The notes beneath the pieces are model-generated. The model did no database searches and was not told the DNA's origin. It saw only the letters and a list, made by a program, of their open reading frames with translations. From Anaeramoeba flamelloides (Eukaryota > Metamonada > Anaeramoebidae): a stretch of DNA of 64,000 nucleotides. The translations under genes were made by a program, and so were the position numbers. Within the stretch, counting starts at the first letter, position 1. The number at the start of each line of letters is the position of its first letter. The DNA lies in NCBI GenBank assembly GCA_027625915.1, contig JANTQA010000023.1:2790001-2854000 (forward strand), read 5' to 3'. Below are positions 51,201-60,887 of the stretch, piece after piece.

Positions 51201-53916
51201 AACTTTAATTTTCAGAATTTATTTTTTACTTGTAGTGTAGGGATCATTAGAAATTTTTTTTGTTCTTTGGATTTTTTGTAAATCAAAAGAAGTGCAATTG
51301 TACAATATCCTTTTTGATGGTTTCAAGTTAACACCTTGGGTATGAAGCGAAACCACGGAAAGTGACTATGTCCTTAATAGACTTTTTTTTATGAATTTGT
51401 TTGGCAATGTCTCAAACCAAAAAATTGGATAACATAATTTTTTTTCTTCTATTCTAATATAAATTTTACCATTTATCAAAAACTTCCATCGTAACCTTTT
51501 CACGGTTTGTTAATAACACAGGATAAATTTTTATTATTGAAAATCAATTTCTACTGATAAATTCAAATTTATTTATTGAAAATTTTAGTTCAATTTCCAT
51601 TTACGTAATCTAGGGGATCAACTTTTAAAACAACTCGATAGTAAGAATATTTTGAAGAACAACTAATTTTACAAAGTTTCTCAACATTTAAACCAATAGA
51701 ATGCTTTATTCAAAATGATTAAAAAAAGATTTAAAAAGGAAAATGAAGTAAAAAATTTTTAGATATTTATTTGGATTTAATTGTAATTCTTTTTACAATA
51801 TTTTTCAGTTTCTGATAAAATAAACAACCTTTGAAGAATTATAATATTATTTTCCAATTAAAAAATGAAAATTTTTATTTCAATTTCTAAAATATTTTTC
51901 TAGTTTTTTAGCCGAAAAAAATCCAAAGATCTTAACAACAAAGTTTAGAAACGATGTTCTTTAAGAATGAATTTATCAGTATTTCTTCTAAATTTTCACA
52001 GATGAGTTAGAAAAGATGTATTTTTACTCAACTTGTTAGCCAGAAATTGTTGTGGTTCACTTGAAGTCTTTTATGTTTTCTCTTTTTTAAAATTCACTTA
52101 TGACCATTGTGGAAAAAAAGCTCTAAACACGGGTTTTAATTGGGAACCTTACTGAAAATTCAAAGTAAGATCAATTAATAAAAGAATAGATTAAATAAAT
52201 AAAGACAAAATGAAGCATTCATAACAATAACAGTTTTTTTAATACTATCTTTTGGTATGGGGTTTTCTTTGATTGGCCAATTATTAAAAATTTGTTCAAA
52301 AAATTGACTATTTTTGAGATCTCCAAAACCACACCAACAATTTCGATAAATCAAGTAGATTTAAATTGTATTTGTTGATTTGATCGAAAATAATAAAATG
52401 GATTATTATTTGAAGTTAATTGGTTTCTTCTTTTTGTTGATTTTACTTTTCATTTTTAGTTTCTATTAATGTTCCCAATTCAAAACTGTGTTTCACTTTT
52501 TTTCGTTTCACTTTTTTTCCAAAACGGTGATACGCACTTCAGTTTCCTTCTTCGAAATCTAGTAACCAATTGAAATAATTGGAAACTGTTTTTCAATTTA
52601 TGTGTAATCCAATTTGTGGGAATTCTCAATACCTATGAAATTTAAATTGGTACTTTTTTTTGTCTCGACAAACTATTACTGTCATTTCCCAATTAAGAAA
52701 CGAGAATTTTGATCTCAAGCCCCTGAAATATTATGCTAAATTATTTCTTGAAAAAACCCAAAGATCTTCAGAAAGTCAATTAGAAACGGTATTTTGAGAG
52801 ACTGAATTAATCTTCCTTATTGGGTATTGGGATAAAATTTGAATTCTGGTAATTTGATTTTACTGCTGAGAGAAAAATGTTGGACACAGAAAAATAGTTG
52901 GACAGCAATTTTAATTGGGAACATTAATAGAGCCTGAAAATGATTTTTAATTTCAATTGTTTGTGAAATAACTAAAGAAAATAACAATAATCTACTTATT
53001 AGAATAATGATTAATGTAATTCTACTTTTTCAAAATCTTATCTCTTATAATCTAAATCAAGTTTAAAAATTACCATTTTCAGAATTAATAGTAAACTTTA
53101 CTAAAACTTGGATTTTTGTTAAAATAGCAAGATCTACTTTAGTTATCAATCATTCAAATTAGTATTCTACACACACACATTAATGAACTTGTAACACCTA
53201 TAAACCTGGATTTATATAAAATTCACCGAGTTTTCAATAGGATTTAATTTTCAATTTTACTAATGTTCCAAATTAAAAATGGTGTACAACAATTTTTCTC
53301 TCAACAGTTAACAGCAATAAACACCACTAATCTATCAAACTAAATTTTTGTTCATAATGCCATCATCGAATAAGATTTTAGAAATAGGATATGATAAAAA
53401 CCATCCAACGATTTGGAATTTATCAGTATTAGAGGCTTTTATTTTAATACAAAAAGGGGGTGGTGGTTTTTCACAGACTCAAATTAAAAGCAAAACTACT
53501 TTGTTTTATTTTCAAAAGAAAAAAAAAAGAAAAAAAGGGATATTCAATTACTTTTCAATGCTTTTAATCTCCAAAAATTTGCCTTGGTTCAGTTTGCTGG
53601 TTGGGCTTATGATCTCTAAATATATAATTGTACAATTTTGCTCTTGAGGTGAACCAAACCCTTCGAGAATTAAATCCCCCAGATTCCCTTCGTTGAGTTT
53701 GAATTTACTTTCTTCAAAGACGTCTTCTTCTTGTTCTTTTTCCTCTTCTTGTTCTTTTTCTTCTTCAATTTCATTTTTATTGACATAATCCAAATGACTA
53801 CTGTTCTCTGAGCTTGTTGGATAAAAATAAATGATACAAAATAGAAAAAGAAGTACAATGGGAACGATTTTATTGCTTTTGAAAAAACTGGATTTTTTTT
53901 TTTGAAAGAGCCTCAT
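41321..53916 (-). CDS. GT-B (family 4-like) glycosyltransferase with N-terminal signal anchor, three exons
   Basis: Model on the minus strand: exon 1 53916-53552, exon 2 48150-46678, exon 3 42293-41321; total 2811 nt, 936 residues. Exon 1 encodes a basic start (MRLFQKKK), a hydrophobic anchor at about residues 19-33 (IVPIVLLFLFCIIYF) and an acidic EEEKEQ stem, the layout of a type II Golgi enzyme. Exon 2 ends with a Rossmann-like start (INILFEGRLFGSSGYS) and IAIWNEYPV. Exon 3 has PWEFGVISIQEIEYI, VWVPS, the second domain start LLFVGGDIPRKG, and the EX7E motif EGFGLTMLE followed by AMSIGTPIIIS, typical of retaining GT4 sugar-nucleotide enzymes. The exon 2-3 junction (AT|GTAAGT, AAAAG|C) is well supported. 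Linking exon 1 (AA|GTAATT donor; AAAAG acceptor at 48151) rests on matching phase and fit, so the first exon is moderate confidence. Substrate unknown. Confidence 0.8.
42661..42740. repeat. Degenerate short tandem array (GAACTGA-like units)
   Basis: Units resembling GAACTGA with spacers recur about seven times (GAATTGAACTGA, GAAGTGAACAGA, GAACTGAATCAT, ACTGAAGCGA, GAACTGGGATC, AACTGATG). Less AT-rich than the surroundings. Confidence 0.5.
43335..43810 (+). repeat. Repeat family B, longest copy, A-tailed
   Basis: About 470 bp from GTTGTAGAGTGCCTAGC, through two hairpin modules (AATTCAAAAGAAT ... GTAAAATC type), to AACGGCAAAAAGGAGGTAAT and CACCTCTCTTCTTGAATAAA, ending in about 18 A. The A tail and fixed 3' end suggest a retroposed non-autonomous element; the hairpins suggest a DNA element. 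Which one is unresolved. Confidence 0.6.
43950..45130 (+). mobile_element. Decayed LINE fragment 2, in glycosyltransferase intron
   Basis: On the plus strand, frames read KVKYLGKRFYENKN, then about 44.7 kb RLFKADINSQFYYRLENF, then LRAILKVQKIPSAMKVGD. These align in order with the fragment at 57.7 kb (YLGIWLEKEK; QIFKSICISQLFYGLVIFNL; KVRKFLKINTYPP). An earlier segment around 44.0-44.1 kb reads SSIQRTALIFFRKLIYKPIE and LIDKCKFGLQKQK, which may be the start of a reverse transcriptase domain. Multiple frame changes and stops; long dead. Confidence 0.55.
45688..45711. repeat. (TA)n microsatellite next to CT-rich tract
   Basis: About 12 TA units follow a CT-rich stretch at 45598-45655. Similar TA tracts occur near 2037-2050, 14717-14742, 29838-29858 and 49055-49076. 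Confidence 0.8.
48163..48330. repeat. (TTA)n/(TTG/TCA) trinucleotide tract
   Basis: About 55 trinucleotide units, mostly TTA (AAT on the minus strand) with TCA and TTG variants. On the minus strand it is in frame with the glycosyltransferase exon as Asn/Asp codons, so intronic placement is not certain. Confidence 0.85.
49430..49890 (+). repeat. Dispersed repeat K, copy 3 (contiguous)
   Basis: Contains in one piece the blocks split by an insertion at 1.59-1.74 kb: GGAATAGTTGATAT, ATTTTCTTAAAAATAGAAAA, GAAAATTCCAATAGTAAATA, CATTAGAATAACACCATTTT. Confidence 0.6.
50531..51240 (+). repeat. 0.7 kb dispersed repeat C, copy 2
   Basis: Collinear partner of 8086-8793 along its full length and in the same orientation. 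It lies within the inferred glycosyltransferase intron 1. Confidence 0.7.
52131..52495. mobile_element. Inverted-repeat element L, copy 1
   Basis: Left arm GGGTTTTAATTGGGAACCTT near 52131 and right arm AATGTTCCCAATTCAAAAC near 52470 are complementary. The match continues outward around GTGGAAAAAAAGC and its partner, so the real ends may lie near 52100 and 52540. Related to copy 2 at 52863. Confidence 0.5.
52863..53307. mobile_element. Inverted-repeat element L, copy 2 (445 bp, TTA-flanked)
   Basis: Begins CTGCTGAGAGAAAAATGTTG and ends CAATTTTTCTCTCAACAG. Further in, TTTTAATTGGGAACATTAAT pairs with ACTAATGTTCCAAATTAAAA. A TTA triplet flanks both sides (52860-52862, 53308-53310). A 3-bp TTA duplication is known for PIF/Harbinger-type transposons, so a non-autonomous member is inferred. 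Confidence 0.6.
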
Positions 53917-55596
53917 AAAACCTGGTAAAAAAATTGATAACAAAAAATGATTTTCTCAATTTGTTTTTTAGTTTTACCAAATCATTTCAGTAATGTTTGG
54001 GTGTTTAGTACACTTATTTCCTTACCTTTTGAGGTTTTCTTTGAGACTTTTAGTGTTTTTCAGGTTTTTACTTTTTGGTATTAGAAAACTAGAGAAACAA
54101 TATTTTCATTTTCAATTTTTCTTAAAACATAAATTTCAAAGTAATAGTCTGTAATTTGAGATATTTTTTTTATTCGATATTTTATTTTATTCAATAGTTT
54201 GGTTGCTTTGGGTGAAATAAGAACCCAAAATGAAATTCAGATTTTTGAATGGAAAAATGAGAATGAGATCAAAATAAATCCCTTTTAATATTCTCAAAAC
54301 AATAGATTGGAATAATTGGTAAATTTTAGTATAATTAGTTAAAATGAGGCTCAGGTTTGTCTGCAGGAGAATTAGTTATTTAAATTAAAAGTTGTCACTA
54401 ATTATCCTTTTTAAGAGACAAAATTGTACTCAAAAAGCTTGTTTGAAATTCAAAATACATATAGTAGTGAAAAAAACTCCTGACCTGAAAATAATACCGG
54501 ACATGATTTTTAATTGTGAATATTAGGATATTTGCAGTGTAATTTGGAAAAATTTTCAAAAAAATCCTTTTTTTTTTAAAGAACTAAACTTTTTATGAAC
54601 CTCGTAATAAACCCATCTATTATTGCATTAAAGTAGGGTGTCTATGGAATAATCAAGTAATTGTTTGATAGCCAAAGTAGATTAACATCTTTTGAAAAAA
54701 AAAAAAAGTTATATGGAGTTTTACAAGAGCATGGACCATGATATATTTTGAATCTTGTTTTTTGATTGATTGAATGGTGTTTTGAACAGGTCTAATTTAA
54801 TTAATCATTATTCTAATAAGTAGGTGAGTTGTAATTATAAAAGTTTGATTCTTGTTTAAAGGATTTGATTGAAAAAATTTGTCATTATTCAAACAATTTT
54901 TCCTAATATTCAAAATTAAAAATCTTTTAAGGGATTTTTTTCAAGTACAGTATTTTTTATCCACTACTATATTTGTTTAAATTTGGTTAAAGAATTAAAT
55001 TCATCATATATTTGGCTATAATCAAAGAAAATTGGAATTGAAATTAAATGAAATTGGTGATCTATACAATTTCAAACGACTCTAAAAAATCGATAATGAA
55101 TATTTCTGAAGAATAAATTAATCGATTGTTTATTAATATTCACTTTACAAAATTTTTCTATAATTTTCTTTTTCGAACTTTTAAAAAAAAAGAATGAGAC
55201 TCTAATTTGGTGTTCTCTATATATTTGCTTGGCCTTTTTATCTGGTATCTAAATGGGGTCAAATATGACAACTAAATTAAACTCTGATTACGAAACTGAA
55301 AAAAAGAAAACTCGTTGAGATTTCATCCAATTTACATTTCAAGCGCCAGCTAAATATTCGATTTTTCTCAAAATCTTCATCTTTTTTTGTGTCTTCATTT
55401 CTTTTCGAAAAATTATAAAGTTTGGTTTCTAAACAATTATGTGTTAATTTATTCTTCTTTTTGTTTTTTTTTTTTTTTTTTTTATGATCGAAAAGATCAA
55501 CCAAAAAAAGTTACTTCCAAACACACAAAAGTTTTTTCAAATGTGAAAAGAAGATGAAAAAAATAACCTAGCTTAGAAGATAAAAAAAGAAAAAAT
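53917..55596. other. Upstream region of the glycosyltransferase
   Basis: No gene is supported between the glycosyltransferase start and the tRNA. A segment at about 54640-54840 is an inverted relative of 52985-53180 (shared CTACTTATTAGAATAATGAT and ATCTACTTT-GG/AG-TTATCAA). Confidence 0.5.
55583..55596 (-). terminator. Pol III terminator of tRNA-Gln
   Basis: Directly after the tRNA on the minus strand, the sequence reads A followed by TTTTTT, C and TTTTTTT. Such T-runs terminate RNA polymerase III. Confidence 0.85.
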
Positions 55597-55666
55597 GGTT
55601 CTATTAGGAATCGAACCTAAACCTAAACATTCAGAGTGTTTCGTGCTGCCACTACACCATAGAACC
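55597..55666 (-). tRNA. tRNA-Gln: tRNA-Gln(CUG)
   Basis: The 70-nt minus-strand sequence folds as a standard cloverleaf. The acceptor stem is GGTTCTA/TAGAACC, with a D-arm around TGGTGTAGTGGCAGCAC. The anticodon stem is AAACA/TGTTT with loop CTCTGAA (anticodon CTG), and the T-stem is TTAGG/CCTAA with loop TTCGATT. The internal promoters are present: A box TGGTGTAGTGG and B box GGTTCGATTCC. It closely resembles other eukaryotic tRNA-Gln genes and has no intron. The CTG anticodon reads CAG, an ordinary codon. Confidence 0.97.
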
Positions 55667-57684
55667 TGTATATATCAGGTATTACTAAAGTAGTCATATT
55701 ATATTTTATATAACAGTGAAATCAATTCTTTTTAATCTTTTAATTACAAAACAAATTTTAGCAGAAATACTTCACAACTAATCTAACACATTATCAAAAA
55801 AAACATACACAAATGTCACTTTTATTCAAGTCCATCCAAATCAAATAATCGAAATAATAAGTCAAAAAAATAAATCAACAATGAAACAAGAAAAGCACTA
55901 ATTTTCCTCATCATTTTTATCTTACCAATTTCTAAATAAGGATTCCTTATCTCAAAATAAGTTAATATGAAAATAAACAGGGCCAGACAAATCTAAATAA
56001 TTGGTAAAAAAATAATCTAAATCTCTATTAAATTTTGGAAAAAATAATTTAATAAAGATTTAACTTATAAAAAAAATTTTTTATAACATCTCAATAACCT
56101 TTTTATAACAAAATTTCCTTTTACATGATAATTTTTTCAATATTTTTTGTAAAAAATATTCTTGTCACAGGATTATAACATGTTACAAAATTTATAACAC
56201 ATTTTATAACAAACATTTATGTTATAAAAGTTTTTATTAAAAAATTTTATAACATTTTAAAGGTTATATAACACCTTTACAACATGTTTATAACATGTTA
56301 TAAAAAAAATTTTTTTTATTAGGGTTGTCTCTTAATTAATATTTATACAATGTTTTTTACTAACGTCCTAGAGAAAATAAAGTATTATTTTAGTTTAAAT
56401 AGAAAAAATAATAAATTTATGTTGAATTGGAAAATATTATTTGAATTGAAAAGTTCTAAAAATATATTTTACTGTTTCAAATCACAGGAAAAAAAGTCGA
56501 AAGAGTTTATATATTTTTTTTAAATTTTTAAGGATCCAAATATTACAAACTCAAAATCGAACACATAATATATTTCCAACATTTGTATTAAATCTTCACG
56601 GATTTTGATTACCATACCTCACAAAAATTTCTTACCTTATATTTTATTAATATTCAAAAAAGAATTAATACTTTCTTCCAAAATTTTTTCATTAAATTTT
56701 GTTTTCCTTAAGGGATTAGTCTTACCATAAATTTCTCTGGAACCAAAGTATGTTGTAATCAGGTGTAAATGACATTAGTGTATTCTTGCTAAAATAGCTC
56801 TAAAAATCTATTATAAATCTTATTACACACTAAATTCTTAGTTTTTTTATTTAATGATCAATTCAAAATTGTTCATTTGGAATTTTTTTTTTTAATTCCT
56901 TTTCCATTCTAAAAATAATAAACCCCAAATAACAGTATTCTGATATTTAATAATTCATATTTTGAAACCTCCAAAAGTAGCTATTTTTTTCAATTTTTTA
57001 TTTTCAAAGATTAACTCAATAATCATCAAATATGAACACAAAGACTGATTAGTTTTGTTTCCTTTCTATATCGCTAATTTTAACTTTAATATAAACCCAC
57101 TCAAAAAAATTTGTACACACATAAAATCAAAAATAGGCAAAAATAAAAACTCACTTTCTTATATTTTTCCAAACCTAATATAAAACCACATTCAAGTTAC
57201 CCAGTATTAATGTTTTTATAAGTAATCATTTATAACCAAATAAACGAAAAAAATATAAAACTAAAAAAAAATTACAGTGTGTCCAAAAAAATGAAACGAG
57301 TAGAACAAAAAATGTATTGGTAAATTTGTTGAAATTTCACCAACAATTGTTGATCGATCAAATGATAAGATAACATCGATTTATTGTATGTGATTTTCCA
57401 ATTTTAGAAACTCAACAGTAAACCATCTATCAACCATCAAGAAAATTTACATAACTAATCAAACAGATTATGTAACTGGAAAAAAGGAAATGAAAAAAAA
57501 AAGACAAATAATGAAATAATATTTTGTAAAATCAAAATTATCCCGAAATTGAATATAAAGTGGAGTATTTTTTTCCTATTTTTTCAACCATTTAAACTAT
57601 GCCCAAATTTTTGGAATTTAATTTATTTCCAATATTTCAGAAATAAGTTGTTAAAAAGATCAATATGGTTAATTATTTAATTTT
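55667..57684. other. Intergenic region with TTATAAC array and repeat E
   Basis: Contains the TTATAAC-rich segment 56070-56320 and the left part of repeat E copy 2 (56775-57090). A stretch at about 57150-57290 resembles 28860-29000 (CAAGTTACCCAGTATTAATG versus CAAGTTGTCTGGTATTGATA). No gene is supported. Confidence 0.5.
56070..56320. repeat. Irregular TTATAAC/GTTATAA array
   Basis: Some ten occurrences of TATAACA/TTATAAC or its complement lie in 250 bp at irregular spacing. The segment begins and ends with TTATAAAAAAAATTTTTT, which gives near-identical termini. This could be a palindromic mobile element or a degenerate satellite. Confidence 0.55.
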
Positions 57685-58565
57685 TTGTATTTAGGAATTT
57701 GGCTTGAAAAAGAGAAATATTTTAAAAAAATCAACATGAGTTTTAACCAACAACAATTCGCCAATGGAGTAAAATTACAAATATTTAAATCGATATGTAT
57801 TAGCCAATTATTTTATGGATTAGTTATTTTCAATCTGACCCAAAATGATTTCAACTCGATAGATGTTTGGATAAATAAAAAAGTAAGAAAATTTTTAAAA
57901 ATTAATACATATCCTCCCAGAATAATTTATAAAACCGAGGCAAAAATAGACCAAGTAAGAATTTGGATATAAAAGAAGATTTAAACCTAAAAAGAAATTA
58001 AAAAATCTTGGTTTCGAAAACATATCAAAAAATTAAAAATTTTACTAAAAAGACAACGAAAATATTAATTGGAAAGCAGAAAATTTAAAATTGCTAAAAG
58101 CAAATCTTAATCAATTTAGAGAAAACTTAATAAATAACACTGGGTGGAAAGGCAAGGAATATTTAAAAATTATTAGATAGAATAACAATATAAACAAACA
58201 AAAAAATATTTAAAATGGAAGGGATCTACTTCCATCTTAAAACTAAGAAATTTCATAAATTATCTAAATATATATTCTTATGTTTATGATAAGAATAAAA
58301 CAAAAACAAAATTTTGCAATTTATGCAAAAAATATTTAAACCTAGATATAGATGAAGATATCGATCATTTTTTATGGAATTGGCCATCCTATGAAAAAAA
58401 TCTAATAATTTGAATTAAATATTTAATTCAATTTAACAAAAATAATAAGAATATATCTTTTATATTATTTGAAATAAAGACTCATTCTTTATTTTATCAT
58501 TAGTTAATGATAAAGAGAATTATGATTCTTTATTGAAATTTCTAAACAAAAATTTAGAAATTAGG
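57685..58565 (+). mobile_element. Decayed LINE fragment 3 (best preserved 3' end)
   Basis: From YLGIWLEKEKYFKK to about 57.97 kb a 95-codon frame remains open and reads like the region after the reverse transcriptase domain of non-LTR retrotransposons (QIFKSICISQLFYGLVIFNL, KVRKFLKINTYPPRIIYKTE). At about 58.31-58.40 kb, in another frame, a zinc-knuckle-like segment FCNLCKK ... IDHFLWNWPSYEK appears; its usual second-half Cys is Trp here. The C-terminal tail reads SLLKFLNKNLEIR. Frame changes and stops break it; the 5' part and catalytic reverse transcriptase are absent. Repeat B starts immediately after its end. Confidence 0.75.
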
Positions 58566-58710
58566 TGAGTGTCTAGGTTTTTTTTAATTTAAGAAATAAA
58601 CTGAAAATTAAATAAATTTTCGGTTTAATTCACAAATTAAAAAAAAACCTAAAGGCTGTAAGAGGAAATTGATTTCCTCCCTTCAAAATAAAAAAAAAAA
58701 AAAAAAAAAT
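58562..58710 (+). repeat. Repeat family B, 3' fragment directly after LINE fragment 3
   Basis: From GAGTGTCTAGGTTTTTTTTA to TTTCCTCCCTTCAAAATAAA and an A-run of about 20. It matches the A-tailed end of the 43.3-43.8 kb copy. Confidence 0.55.
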
Positions 58711-58859
58711 TATTTAATTTTTTTTAAAAAAACAAATATTTTAGCAATAATATACATTTGAATACAAATTTAAGAAAGATATTTTATGCAATTTTAGAGT
58801 ATGAATATTGATAAATCAAAATTTAAATTTGTGGTGAAATTTTTATTTTTTTATTTATT

Positions 58860-59410
58860 TATTGTGAGAAAGGAGTAATCAAAGAAAATTCATCAAATAA
58901 AAAAAAAGAGAAGAAGAAAAATAATTAAAATATCCAAGTAAAAAAATAGTTATATCATTTACATGACCAAATTTAAAATTCTCTACTGTGGTTAGGTTCT
59001 CCAGGATTTGAAAGAATTGAGTAAAATCTTTGATTTTACTAAATTATTTCGAATTCTGGAAAACAGTCGTTCACCTTTTTTTAATTTGAGTTATAAAAAG
59101 AAAATTTTTGAAATTTTTTTTTTATTTCTCAAATTAAAAAAAAGCGCTGTTAGGTTTTCTTGAGTTTTTTGTTTATTAGGAAAATCAATAGATTTATGTT
59201 AGGTTTTTTTTACTTTAGAAATAAAATATAAAACCTCAAAAAAAACCCATAACACTTGATAAATAAAACAGAAAACCTCAAGAAAACCTAGACACTCAAC
59301 TGTACTTGACGACAATTCTCCTGAAACAGCAGGAGTAAAAATCCTATAGAAAGATTATCAGTAATAAATGAAGATTCCACAAACTGTGATTTATAAAATG
59401 GTATTCCACG
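58860..59410 (+). repeat. Dispersed repeat D, copy 2, split by repeat B
   Basis: Left part 58860-58985 and right part 59312-59410 together match 5950-6165. The junction falls inside the sequence between CATGACCAAATTT and CCTGAAACAGCAGG. Confidence 0.65.
58985..59312 (-). repeat. Repeat family B, copy inserted in repeat D
   Basis: Contains the B hairpin (AGAATTGAGTAAAATCTTTG ... ACTAAATTATTTCGAATTC), TTTCTCAAATTAAAAAAAAG and the end CTAGACACTCAACTGTACTT. Confidence 0.6.
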
Positions 59411-59650
59411 ACTCCTAAGAGTGGGTGTACTATCTACCCGAATTTGTATATTTTTTAAATTTAGATTTTTTTCTGAAATTTTTGGGTTTATTACTAATAC
59501 ATAGATCATTTTTAATTGATGAGATCAACAAATATTACTACTTGACTAATCGATTTTTTAGAGAAATTTGAACAATGTAGCACGAATTTGGTTATGATCA
59601 ATAAAAACATACTTTGATCTTAGGTTTCTCCTTGGTAAACGCAAACCCCT

Positions 59651-60207
59651 TAAGGTTAAAAATACAAAAATTTGAAAAAATATTATCTTATATTGGATGT
59701 ATTGGCTTATTAATTTGGTTCTTATCTGATCGATCTTGTGCTTAATATGTGTTTTAAGTGTGGTTCAAAATAGAAATTTTTACAATTTTTTTTTTTTCCT
59801 AAAATCCAAATTCATGATTTCAAAACAAATAAATTAATAGGTGTTTAGTAATAAATGTAGATTCTAGTGTTTTCAATAGGAATTTTTATTTAGATTTTGT
59901 TTTGTTTGTTGATTTTTTAACAAAAAAATTTTTTTCATTTAGTTAATTGACTAAAAACCATAATCAAAATTTTCTTCCACAACTCAATCATCTAAATCTA
60001 TTCTTAAACACACACCAATGTATTAATCTTACACTTTACAATTCTGATTTCGTAAAAAAAAAAAATAAATTGTCAAAAATTTCTATTTTGAACCACACTT
60101 AAAACCCATATTAAGCACAAGATCTATCAGATAAGAATCAAATTAACAAGCCACTACGTCCAATATAAGATAATTTTTTTCCAAATTTTAGGGATTGTAA
60201 ACCTTAA
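59651..60207. mobile_element. MITE J, about 557 bp with about 145-bp inverted arms
   Basis: Left arm 59651-59795 and right arm about 60062-60207 are inverted copies at roughly 90% identity by eye. Shared blocks include ATTATCTTATATTGGA, GATCTTGTGCTTAATATG, GTTTTAAGTGTGGTTCAAAA and TAGAAATTTTT. The ends are TTAAGGTT and AACCTTAA; if TTAA is a duplicated target, this would be piggyBac-like, but that is speculative. The high arm identity makes it one of the younger elements here. Confidence 0.75.
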
Positions 60208-60887
60208 ATTATGTGTAGAAATTGAGAAATTTATAATTTTGGTTATGTCCATAATTACCCTTCAAATAAACCCAAGAATAGATATCAGAAAGTGTTTATT
60301 TACAAAAAATCTTTTCTTATTAGATACCAAACAAAAAAAATCAAATTTCTAGATAAAATTGTTGTAATGATACCTAGAAATGAAAAAAAAATTGATCAAA
60401 GTTATTTCGAAGATTTGTCTTTTATTTTTATTAAACTTAGATGAAACTAAAAAAGAAATTGATAAAAATTTCTATCATCTCATTTCTATTTATTATTATC
60501 TTATACAACATTTTTTACCTATTTGTTTTCAAAATCCTTTTTTTCATATTTTTTAACATTGCCAAAATAATCCAAAACAAAGAATATTACTACAAGGATT
60601 ATATTTTAGTGATTGAATTGACAAAACCAAAAAACATTTATAAAAGATTCGATCCAAATAAAAAGAAATTGAAAAAAAAAACTGAATCATGACTCCGAAA
60701 TTATTTAGAGTTTTCCAATTTAATAGAAATTAAATAATTTTTAAATCAAAAAAAAAACAGCTAAAAAATTGATTTTCTAAAAAAAGAATTTAAAAAAATA
60801 TCCTATTGCCTTGAACCAAATCTAAATTAGATGAATTAAATGAAAATTCTATTTTAATTCAGTTTAGAATGTCTTTTGAAATAGTTA

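Larger units (their letters stand above)
48151..53551 (-). other. Glycosyltransferase intron 1 (5.40 kb, inferred)
   Basis: It is bounded by a GTAATT donor at 53551 and an AAAAAG acceptor at 48152-48151, both phase 2. It contains a (TTA)n tract (48163-48330), repeat K copy 3 (49430-49890), repeat C copy 2 (50531-51240) and a pair of inverted-repeat elements (52131-52495, 52863-53307). The reading frame of exon 2 remains open through the (TTA)n as poly-Asn, so exon 2 could instead begin further upstream; no start codon is available there. Confidence 0.6.
56775..59655 (+). repeat. Dispersed repeat E, copy 2, broken open by insertions
   Basis: Pieces at 56775-57090, 58740-58855 and 59465-59655 match the continuous copy at 13985-14640 in order. 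The first gap holds the LINE fragment and a repeat B end; the second holds repeat D, itself carrying repeat B. Confidence 0.6.

Noticed and set aside
53348-53647. 99-codon plus-strand frame
   Set aside because: Overlaps the antisense of glycosyltransferase exon 1 and a poly-A tract; no better coding signal than chance.
55277-55504. Minus-strand frame next to the tRNA
   Set aside because: Begins in a poly-T/poly-A tract, uses a non-ATG start and has no recognisable feature.
60441-60692. 83-codon frame with a hydrophobic stretch and Lys-rich ends
   Set aside because: Composition (Ile, Phe, Lys, Asn) is what AT-rich noncoding DNA gives by chance; no homology or splice context.
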